Part shown: positions 1-4,775 of the stretch, piece by piece
Position numbering within the stretch: position 1 is the first letter of the stretch
How the letters are laid out: each line of letters opens with the position of its first letter
Source of the DNA: Thermoleophilia bacterium
GTDB lineage: Bacteria; Actinomycetota; Thermoleophilia; Gaiellales; JAICJC01
Reading direction: 5' to 3'
DNA: 6,712 nt
Assembly (NCBI GenBank): GCA_025928435.1
Contig: JAICJM010000205.1
Coordinates: 1-6,712, forward strand
Program-made: the position numbers and the translations under genes
Notes under the pieces: model-generated
Databases searched by the model: none
What the model was told of the DNA's origin: nothing
The model's input: the letters and a program-made list of their open reading frames with translations, nothing else

Positions 1-65
1 GGACGCACCCGCTGCAGCGCGAGTACGTCGCCGCCTGGGACACGGTGCCGGAAGCGGTCCTTTGA
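1..65 (+). CDS. C-terminal end of an unidentified protein (truncated by window edge)
   Basis: Only the last 20 codons are inside the window (from base 3, TGA at 63-65), encoding a tail that reads HPLQREYVAAWDTVPEAVL after an initial Thr. The frame is open to the left edge, and the stop is followed at once by a strong hairpin, which supports a real gene end. The tail has one aromatic/acidic helix-like segment but no motif I can assign to a family. It points towards the next, convergent gene (266-496), so it is not in an operon with anything else in the window. Confidence 0.6.
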   Translation, partial: THPLQREYVAAWDTVPEAVL

Positions 66-92
66 CGTGGGGGAACCCATGGTTCCCCCACG
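66..92 (+). terminator. Strong perfect hairpin directly after the stop codon, probable terminator
   Basis: Arms CGTGGGGGAACC (66-77) and GGTTCCCCCACG (81-92) are perfectly complementary over 12 bp around a 3-nt CAT loop. The stem begins at the base after the upstream TGA. There is no U-tract, but high-GC actinobacteria often terminate at stems without one. Because the structure is symmetric, it could also stop transcripts from the convergent - strand gene. It could alternatively be a dispersed palindromic element. Confidence 0.7.
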
Positions 93-265
93 AGCCCCCT
101 CCTTCGGACTAGTAGGCTGTCGCCGCGCTCCGGCGAGAGCGCGGTCTCGCCTCCGCCACCGAGCTTCGGGCTCCGGTGCACGGACACCACCCGCAACGTC
201 CCAGATCGATCGCTGGCCGGCCTTGGCTCATCGGCGCGGGTGCGCGACAGATGGCGCATCCGCGT
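93..265. other. Non-coding convergent intergenic stretch with a second weaker hairpin
   Basis: No credible coding region lies between the + strand gene ending at 65 and the - strand gene ending at 266. A 7-bp inverted repeat (GGCGAGA at 132-138, TCTCGCC at 145-151, 6-nt loop) is the only clear structure. It could be a terminator or processing structure for the - strand small gene, which it lies about 115 nt downstream of. No tRNA-like or ncRNA-like architecture was recognised. Confidence 0.45.
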
Positions 266-496
266 TCAGAGCGCGCGTAAAGCGGCTCTGACGGCGTCCT
301 CGATGGTGACACCTTCGCCGTGGACAACCAAACGGCCGTCTCTGAGCAGTCTGGCCTGCCGGTAATCGAGCCCACGTACGGGGGCGGCGAACGCGAACTG
401 TCCGGGCGTGTCCAGATGTCGGAGATCAAACTCCAGACCGCCTGCGTCTATCTTGGATCGAAGCTCAGGCGGCACCTCGACGCTGTCGCCGGTCAT
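266..496 (-). CDS. Small unknown protein, 76 aa
   Basis: I do not recognise the family. The 76-residue product is acidic and lacks a signal peptide, membrane segment or Cys pair. It reads as a compact alpha/beta domain: a VPPELRSKIDAGGLEFDLR stretch (residues 8-26), a middle GQFAFAAPVRGLDYRQARLL (32-51), a strand DGRLVVHGEGV (53-63) and a C-terminal helix TIEDAVRAALRAL (64-76). The ATG at 496 is preferred because a GAGG lies 8 nt upstream; an in-frame ATG at 556 would add 20 poorly protein-like residues without a ribosome site. Base composition is visibly lower in GC than the neighbours, so it may be recently acquired or poorly expressed. It lies 79 bp downstream of the class IV aminotransferase gene on the same strand, but the gap makes co-transcription uncertain. 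Confidence 0.6.
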   Translation of the reverse strand: MTGDSVEVPPELRSKIDAGGLEFDLRHLDTPGQFAFAAPVRGLDYRQARLLRDGRLVVHGEGVTIEDAVRAALRAL

Positions 497-575
497 CGCG
501 ACAGCCTCGTCGCGATGGGATGGCAGTCCTGGTGAGCCGCTGAACCATGCGGCCACACGGTTTCGCTCGACCCAG

Positions 576-1430
576 CTAGGACGCGGCCGCCCGGCGCAGC
601 GCGGCCTGCATGGCCGCCGCGACCGGCCCGGGATCGCCGTCGCCCACGACCGCGCCGTCCATCCGCACGACCGGCATCACCTCGCGCACGCTGGACGACG
701 TGAAGACCTCGGCGGCCGCCGCCACCCGTGCTCGCGGGTAGGCGCCCTCCTCGACGTCGATCCCCGCCTCCGCGGCCGCCGCCAGCAGCGCCTCGCGGGT
801 GACGCCGGCCAGGATCCCGAGGTCGAGCCCGGGCGTGTGCAGGACGCCGTCCTCGACGAACCACACGTTGGAGGTCGGGCACTCGAGCGCGATTCCCTCG
901 AGCGAGAGCAGGAGCGCGTCGTCGGCGCCGCGCTTGCGGGCCTCGTGCTGGGCGGCCATGTTCACGGCGTAGCTCGTGGACTTGACGCCGGCGAGCAGCC
1001 ACGGCGACGCCTGCCGCGCGGTCGTGCCGATGGCGAGCTGGAGCGTGGCCAGCTCGATCCCGCGCGCCCGCATGGCCTCGAGGCCTTCGGGCAGCGGCGT
1101 CACGAGCGCGAAGCCCGTGGGCCCCTCGCCCGCGCCCGGCGTCCACACCAGCCGCAGGACGGCGTCGACCTGCCCGAGGCCGGCGAGCGCGTCGCCGACG
1201 AGCTCCTCGAGCCCGGCCGCGTCGGGCACGTCCAGCTCGAGCACGTCGGCGGAGCGGGCGAGCCGCTCGAGATGTTCCGCGAGCCGGAACGGGCGCCCCC
1301 CGTACACCCGCAGCGTCTCGAACGCCGCCCGGCCGCGCAGCACCGCCTCGTCGTCCGCCCGCAGCCACGGGCGGCGCGGGTCGACGAGGCCGTGGCCGAG
1401 CACGGCGAGCGCGAGCGGGTCCCCCGACAT
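576..1430 (-). CDS. Class IV PLP-dependent aminotransferase, aminodeoxychorismate lyase-like
   Basis: This is a cytoplasmic fold-type IV PLP enzyme of 284 aa, the usual size for 4-amino-4-deoxychorismate lyase (PabC) or D-amino-acid aminotransferase. The N-terminal small domain carries the GRAAFETLRVYGG segment (33-45) and the HLERL helix (53-57). Lys150 in GVKSTSYAVN is the expected Schiff-base lysine. EGIALECPTSNVW (178-190) holds the conserved Glu and Ser-Asn pair, and the TPGLDLGILAGVTR stretch (199-212) is the phosphate-binding GILxGxTR signature. PabC would release pyruvate from aminodeoxychorismate to give p-aminobenzoate for folate. Branched-chain or D-amino-acid transamination cannot be excluded from sequence alone. 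The ATG at 1430 is chosen because the open frame upstream is Arg/Ser-rich shadow sequence inside the divergent methyltransferase gene. No Shine-Dalgarno is seen, so a leaderless or near-leaderless transcript is likely. Confidence 0.88.
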   Translation of the reverse strand: MSGDPLALAVLGHGLVDPRRPWLRADDEAVLRGRAAFETLRVYGGRPFRLAEHLERLARSADVLELDVPDAAGLEELVGDALAGLGQVDAVLRLVWTPGAGEGPTGFALVTPLPEGLEAMRARGIELATLQLAIGTTARQASPWLLAGVKSTSYAVNMAAQHEARKRGADDALLLSLEGIALECPTSNVWFVEDGVLHTPGLDLGILAGVTREALLAAAAEAGIDVEEGAYPRARVAAAAEVFTSSSVREVMPVVRMDGAVVGDGDPGPVAAAMQAALRRAAAS

Positions 1431-1438
1431 GCTGTGCG

Positions 1439-1444
1439 ATGCTA
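1439..1444 (-). promoter_or_regulatory. Possible -10 box (TAGCAT) for the class IV aminotransferase gene
   Basis: On the - strand TAGCAT fits the actinobacterial TAnnnT -10 pattern and ends 8 nt before the ATG at 1430. That spacing would give a transcript starting at or just before the ATG, in keeping with the missing Shine-Dalgarno. It overlaps the start codon of the divergent methyltransferase gene. No -35 was recognised. A hexamer of this looseness occurs often by chance. Confidence 0.25.
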
Positions 1445-2179
1445 CCCGCCGTGTCCGCAGTCTCGGAGCGCAAGCGCCACGCCCGCAGCCTGTTCGCCGG
1501 CATCGCCGCGGACTACGACCGCTGGGCGCAGCTGCTGTCATTCGGGCAGGACCGGCGCTGGCACGACGTGATGGTCGAGACGCTCGCGCCGGCGGCCGGC
1601 CGGGAGGGCGCCGTCGTCGCCGACGTCGCCACCGGCACCGGCGCGGTCGCGATCGCACTCGCCCGCCGCTACCCGTGCCGCGTGATCGGGATCGACCAGA
1701 GCCCCGACATGCTCGCGGGCGCACGGGCCCGGATCGCCGCCGCCGGCCTCGCCGGCCGGATCGACCTGGTCGAGGCCGACGCCGAGGGGCTGCCGCTCGA
1801 GCCGGCCTCCGTCGACGCGCTCACGCACACCTACCTGCTGCGGTACGTCGACGACCCCGCATCGGTGCTGCGCACGCTGGCGGGCGCCGTGCGGCCCGGC
1901 GGGATCATGGCGTCGCTCGAGTTCGGTGTGCCCCGCGGCGCGGGGCTGCACGCCTGGCGGCTCTACACGCGCGTCGGCCTGCCGCTGGCGGGGGCCGTCG
2001 CCGGGCCCGGCTGGCTGCACACCGGGCGCTTCCTGGGCCCGAGCATCGAGGACTTCTGGGGCCGCCACCCGCTCGACGCGCTGCTCGCGATGTGGGCCGG
2101 CGCGGGGATGGAGCGGGTCCGCGCTCGCCGCCTCAGCATCGGCGGCGGCATCGTCATCTGGGGCGTGCGCGCCGCCTGA
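1439..2179 (+). CDS. ubiE: UbiE/MenG-family SAM-dependent methyltransferase
   Basis: A 246-aa class I methyltransferase that most likely performs the last step of menaquinone synthesis, C-methylation of demethylmenaquinone using SAM. Near the N-terminus, FAGIAADYDRW...LSFGQDRRW (19-41) matches the UbiE signature FxxIAxxYDxxN...SxGxxxxW, with the usual Asn replaced by Ala. Motif I is DVATGTGAV (62-70), the acidic SAM-ribose residue is Asp86 in GID, EAD is at 112-114, LRYVDDP (134-140) and RPGG (152-155) follow, and LEFGVP (160-165) corresponds to the UbiE EFxxP motif. ATG 1439 is used; GTG 1451 is an equally possible start. Neither has a Shine-Dalgarno. The gene is divergent from the aminotransferase with only 8 bp between starts, and its 3' end overlaps the convergent membrane-protein gene by 26 nt. 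Another small-molecule UbiE-like methyltransferase is possible. Confidence 0.85.
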   Translation: MLPAVSAVSERKRHARSLFAGIAADYDRWAQLLSFGQDRRWHDVMVETLAPAAGREGAVVADVATGTGAVAIALARRYPCRVIGIDQSPDMLAGARARIAAAGLAGRIDLVEADAEGLPLEPASVDALTHTYLLRYVDDPASVLRTLAGAVRPGGIMASLEFGVPRGAGLHAWRLYTRVGLPLAGAVAGPGWLHTGRFLGPSIEDFWGRHPLDALLAMWAGAGMERVRARRLSIGGGIVIWGVRAA

Positions 2180-2588
2180 GCAGCTCGTGGGTGCGCTCGA
2201 CGTTGCGGGCGATCCACAGGCACAGGACCGCCAGCGGCAGCTCGATCACGATGGCGGTGGCGATCGCCATCGCCTCCTCGCCGCCGCGCGACGCCGTGGC
2301 CATGTCGAACCAGGCGTCGCAGGCCAGCATCGTCGCCGCCGCGGTGGCCGTGCTCTGGATCCAGGGCGAGCGCCGCACGGCCGCGAAGGCGGTGGCCAGC
2401 AGGAGGCCGGCCATCACGGCGTCGAACCCGCCCCAGGCGACGTCCCAGTGCCGGGCCAGGTGCCGCTGGGGCAGCTCGTAGGCGATCCACACCGTCCACG
2501 GCACGAGGCCGACACCCAGGAGGGCGAAGAGCGGTGCCACCCACCGCGGGATGGGCGTGACCGGCTCGGCCTGTCCTGGTGCGGCCAT
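2154..2588 (-). CDS. Conserved four-TM integral membrane protein of unknown function
   Basis: A 144-aa protein with four hydrophobic segments at about residues 17-37, 52-72, 78-98 and 107-127, and a basic C-terminal tail (ERTHELLRRRARPR) that should be cytoplasmic. Distinctive polar/aromatic residues sit in or beside the membrane segments: HWDVAWGGFD (47-56) and CDAWFD (90-95). I recall similar WxxAWxGFD and CDAWFD patterns in uncharacterised actinobacterial membrane proteins, but I know no function for them. ATG 2588 is chosen because it immediately precedes the hydrophobic domain; sequence further upstream is the shadow of the pentapeptide gene. It lies 17 bp downstream of that gene on the same strand, so it is probably the last gene of the amidohydrolase operon. 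It may also have its own leaderless promoter. Its last 26 nt are antisense to the end of the methyltransferase gene. Confidence 0.82.
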   Translation of the reverse strand: MAAPGQAEPVTPIPRWVAPLFALLGVGLVPWTVWIAYELPQRHLARHWDVAWGGFDAVMAGLLLATAFAAVRRSPWIQSTATAAATMLACDAWFDMATASRGGEEAMAIATAIVIELPLAVLCLWIARNVERTHELLRRRARPR

Positions 2589-2594
2589 ACCGGG

Positions 2595-2600
2595 ATCGTA
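2595..2600 (-). promoter_or_regulatory. Possible internal -10 box (TACGAT) for a leaderless membrane-protein transcript
   Basis: On the - strand TACGAT fits TAnnnT and is followed by exactly six bases (CCCGGT) before the ATG at 2588, so transcription would start at the A of the ATG. No Shine-Dalgarno is present, which agrees with leaderless expression. It lies in the 17-bp gap after the pentapeptide gene. No convincing -35 is visible, so this is suggestive only. Confidence 0.35.
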
Positions 2601-2605
2601 GATTC

Positions 2606-3265
2606 TCACGCATCGCCATCCGGCAGAAGGTCGACCCCGGCGGCCGCCGCGAGCGTCTCGACGGCGTCGAGCGCATCGGAGATGGACATCCGCGCGCCGG
2701 CGAGGCGTTCCGGGTTCACGAGGCCGGCCAGCCGGCAGCGGCGCAGCGTGCAATTGGCGAACGTCGCGGCTGCCAATCGGGCGCCGGTCAGGTCGCAGTC
2801 GACCATCTCGACCGACTCGAGCACGGCATCCCGGAGGTCGAGCTCGGCCATCGCGCACGAGTCGAACCGCACCCGGGCGACCCGGGCGAAGCGCAGGGAG
2901 GCGAGATCGAGCCGGCACCCGCGGACGGTCACGTCCTCGAGCCGCGCGTTCGCGAGGTCGACGCCGGTCAGGCGCATGTCGAGCAGCTCGACCCGGCGCA
3001 GCGAGATCCCGTCCGCCCGCGCGTTCGCCCAGCTGCCACCGGCGACCCGGGCGTCGCGCAGGGAGGCGCTCCGCAGCCCCGCGCCGGTCAGGTCGACGTC
3101 GTCGAGCGCGGCCTCGATCAGATCGGCGCCGTCGGCCGCCCGGCCGGACAGATCGAGCCCGGCGAGGCGCACGGCGCGCAGCGGCGCGGCGCCGAGCCCG
3201 CCGGCGGAGGGCGCGACCGTCTCGAGCTCCTCTCCGAGATCGGGAGGAGCGGGAGCATCACTCAG
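2606..3265 (-). CDS. Pentapeptide-repeat protein, probable CTG start
   Basis: The 219-aa product is dominated by A(D/N)Lxx-type five-residue repeats from about residue 28 to 185, for example LAGLDLSG, VDLTGAGL, VDLANARL, MAELDLRDAVL and CDLTGARL. This would fold as a right-handed quadrilateral beta-helix of seven to eight coils. A short helical C-terminus (SISDALDAVETLAAAAGVDLL, 195 onward) follows. Such proteins are soluble structural or protein-binding modules; some mimic DNA and protect gyrase, but nothing here shows that role. No ATG, GTG or TTG lies in frame between the upstream gene's end and residue 32. CTG at 3265, with GGAG 10 nt upstream, keeps the PPDLGEELE leader and overlaps the dioxygenase stop by 8 bp. 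GTG at 3172 (residue 32) is the alternative start but has no ribosome site. It is translationally linked to the dioxygenase gene. Confidence 0.85.
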   Translation of the reverse strand: MSDAPAPPDLGEELETVAPSAGGLGAAPLRAVRLAGLDLSGRAADGADLIEAALDDVDLTGAGLRSASLRDARVAGGSWANARADGISLRRVELLDMRLTGVDLANARLEDVTVRGCRLDLASLRFARVARVRFDSCAMAELDLRDAVLESVEMVDCDLTGARLAAATFANCTLRRCRLAGLVNPERLAGARMSISDALDAVETLAAAAGVDLLPDGDA

Positions 3266-3785
3266 CCGGCACCATCTCCTCGAGATAGCTGGCCGAGCGC
3301 CGCGCCATGCGCCCGTCGGCGCCGGTCTCGTAGTAGCCCATCCGCCACAGCGGCGGCGAGTAGATGTGCAGCGACACGGCCGGCTCGGCACCCGCATGGC
3401 GGACGTCGTGGATCCGGGAGGCGTCGAACTCGAACCCCTCGCCCGGCGCGTAGGTCGTCTCGTCGAGCTCGGCCGACCCGAGCACCATGCGCAACTCGGA
3501 CAGGTTGCCGTCGACAACCCGCACGGCCCCGGAGGAGACGTCGTGGTCGTGGAGGCCGGTCTCCTGGGCCGCGACCCAGGTCAGGAGCCACGCCTCGACG
3601 TGGTGGTCGCGGTGCAGGCGGGCGTAGAACCGCTCCTCGACGTCGTGCCGGACGAGGGCACGCCACAGCTCCGGCCGGCCGGCGAGCTCCTCGGCGAGGG
3701 CGCGCAGCTCTGGTGGGTCGAGGTCACGGTCTGCGCTGCAGCGCTCCGCGAACCAGGCCGCGATCTCGGCGTGGGAATCGGTCAT
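3258..3785 (-). CDS. cdoA: Cysteine dioxygenase (type I cupin thiol dioxygenase)
   Basis: A 175-aa mononuclear non-heme iron enzyme expected to oxidise L-cysteine with O2 to cysteine sulfinate in the cytoplasm, the entry to taurine/sulfite or pyruvate. The cupin iron ligands are His79 and His81 in GLHDHD, plus His126 in RIHDVRHAG. The Ser-x-His-x-Tyr triad is complete at Ser138-His140-Tyr142 in AVSLHIYSPPL. Arg56 in FYARL aligns with the carboxylate-binding Arg of mammalian enzymes (Arg60), favouring cysteine over 3-mercaptopropionate, which uses Gln there. Gly86 occupies the place of the mammalian Cys that crosslinks to Tyr, as is usual in bacteria. ATG 3785 overlaps the amidohydrolase TGA (ATGA) and has a strong GGGAGGTG ribosome site. 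That site can fold into a hairpin, so translation probably depends on the upstream gene. Confidence 0.94.
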   Translation of the reverse strand: MTDSHAEIAAWFAERCSADRDLDPPELRALAEELAGRPELWRALVRHDVEERFYARLHRDHHVEAWLLTWVAAQETGLHDHDVSSGAVRVVDGNLSELRMVLGSAELDETTYAPGEGFEFDASRIHDVRHAGAEPAVSLHIYSPPLWRMGYYETGADGRMARRSASYLEEMVPAE

Positions 3786-4750
3786 GGGACACCTCCCTGG
3801 AGGTCCAGGACCCGGGCCGGGTTGCGTTCGGCGACCGCCCGGCCCACGAAGGGGCCGAGCGCCTCGAGCGCGCCCAGGAGCGGCGCCGGGTCGATGACGG
3901 GGACGTCGGTGCCGAGCACGATCTGCTCGGCGCCATAGGCCGCCAGCGCGAGCTCGAGATCGAGCCGCTGGCAGGATGCGGAATCGAGGAAGAGGTTGGG
4001 GTCGATGGCGCGGGTGCGACCGTTGAACGTGCGCCAACGGCCCTCCAGAAATGGCGCGCCGCCGCCCATGATCCCGAACACCACCCGCAGCGCCGGGTAT
4101 GCGGCGGCGCCGAGCGCACGCCAGGTGGCGAAGGCGCGCAGCGACCAGGCCGGGTACTGGGCCAGGGGCGTCCACCAGGCCGGCAGCCGGGCGTCGGCGG
4201 GGTCGGGCCGCGTCCACGGGGCCGGGCCGGGGTGGACGAAGAGCGGGCGCCCGGCCCGCTCGAGCACTCCGAGGACGGGGGCGCACCGGTCGAGGCCGGC
4301 GGGCGTGGCGAGCGCCTCGCTCGGAAGGGAGAGGCCGACGAAGCCCTGCTCGAGCCGCCGGGCGACCCCCGCCGCCCCGGCGTCGGACGCGGCCAGGCAC
4401 GCGGCCGCGAACGCGCGGATGCGCCCGCCCGACCCGGACGCGATCTCGGCGATGCCGTCGTGGTAGGCGTCGAGCAGCGGCGCGGCCTCGTCCTCCGGCA
4501 GCGACTCGACCCCGATCGGCGTCGAGATTGAGACCACGGCGGCGTCGATCTCGCCGGCGTCGAGAATGGCGAGGCGGCGATCCGGGTCGTGCGCGGCGGC
4601 GGAGATCGGCCCCCCGGGCTCGAACCCCAGCTCCAGGCGCATGCCGTCGCCGCTCCCGAAGACGCGCGGCGATCGGTCGCGCGCGGCGAGCGCCGAGATG
4701 AAGCCTTCCGGCCACAGATGCTGGTGCAGATCGACGCGCGTCTTGCGCAC
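3782..4750 (-). CDS. Amidohydrolase-2 family (ACMSD-like) metal-dependent hydrolase or decarboxylase
   Basis: A 322-aa TIM-barrel protein of the amidohydrolase_2 family, which includes aminocarboxymuconate semialdehyde decarboxylase (ACMSD) and related C-C cleaving enzymes. Strand 1 carries the metal pair His9-x-His11 in VDLHQHLWPE. His173 in RPLFVHPG is the third metal ligand, and Asp282 in VLGTDVPVID is the fourth. The region FGIMGGGAPFLEGR (225-238) matches the HxGGGxPxxxxR segment of ACMSD, but the His is Met228. Metal binding therefore looks intact while the usual second-shell catalytic His is gone. The GTG start at 4750 places the HxH at residues 9 and 11, the same numbering I recall for ACMSD. 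No spaced Shine-Dalgarno is present. It is the first gene of the operon with cysteine dioxygenase and divergent from a LacI repressor. The substrate is unknown; a carboxylated or thiol-derived compound would fit the neighbours (inference). Confidence 0.88.
   Translation of the reverse strand: MRKTRVDLHQHLWPEGFISALAARDRSPRVFGSGDGMRLELGFEPGGPISAAAHDPDRRLAILDAGEIDAAVVSISTPIGVESLPEDEAAPLLDAYHDGIAEIASGSGGRIRAFAAACLAASDAGAAGVARRLEQGFVGLSLPSEALATPAGLDRCAPVLGVLERAGRPLFVHPGPAPWTRPDPADARLPAWWTPLAQYPAWSLRAFATWRALGAAAYPALRVVFGIMGGGAPFLEGRWRTFNGRTRAIDPNLFLDSASCQRLDLELALAAYGAEQIVLGTDVPVIDPAPLLGALEALGPFVGRAVAERNPARVLDLQGGVP
3786..3806 (-). promoter_or_regulatory. Strong Shine-Dalgarno of the cysteine dioxygenase gene inside a small hairpin
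   Basis: On the - strand the last codons of the amidohydrolase contain ACCTC (3804-3800), loop CAGG, then GAGGT (3795-3791), a 5-bp stem extendable by GG/CC pairs around a GT bulge. The 3' arm contains the GGAGG ribosome site, 6 nt before the ATG at 3785. A ribosome finishing the amidohydrolase (stop at 3784-3782) would melt the stem. This is what a translational-coupling switch would look like; no experiment supports it here. Confidence 0.45.
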
Positions 4751-4761
4751 TCCCGGGGCTT

Positions 4762-4775
4762 GTGAAACGATTAAC
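4762..4775. promoter_or_regulatory. Candidate LacI-family operator in the divergent control region
   Basis: GTGAAACGATTAAC is an imperfect palindrome around a central CG, matching itself as GTnAAnCGnTTnAC (10 of 14 positions symmetric). LacI-family operators are typically palindromes with a central CG flanked by A/T, so the architecture fits. It sits in the only AT-rich patch (about 4761-4784) of a very GC-rich locus, next to the amidohydrolase start (4750) and the repressor start. It covers the distal GTG at 4762, which supports the shorter repressor start at 4783, or autoregulation. A TACGAT -10-like hexamer abuts it (4776-4781). Confidence 0.45.

Noticed and set aside
161..173. GAGC-TTCGG-GCTC mini-hairpin in the left intergenic stretch
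   Set aside because: A 4-bp stem is too common by chance in this composition to report as a feature.
67..291. 74-aa + strand open frame
   Set aside because: It would start inside the terminator hairpin and its translation is Arg/Pro-rich with no ribosome site.
109..429. 106-aa - strand open frame
   Set aside because: Overlaps the better supported small gene at 266-496 in another frame and has a non-protein-like composition.
493..1503. 336-aa - strand open frame over the aminotransferase
   Set aside because: It is an Arg/Ala/Gly-rich shadow in another frame of the gene at 576-1430, with no family motif.
1431..1724. N-terminal extension of the class IV aminotransferase
   Set aside because: Arg/Ser-rich sequence lying inside the methyltransferase gene; the conserved fold begins right after ATG 1430.
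2154..2918. 254-aa version of the membrane protein
   Set aside because: The extra N-terminal residues are a shadow of the pentapeptide gene; ATG 2588 directly precedes the hydrophobic domain.
1926..3938. 670-aa + strand open frame
   Set aside because: Low-complexity Arg/Ser/Pro/Ala translation antisense to four genes with clear motifs; long spurious frames are expected at this GC content.
2579..4531. 650-aa + strand open frame
   Set aside because: Antisense to the pentapeptide, dioxygenase and amidohydrolase genes; the repetitive Gly/Arg/Glu composition has no domain.
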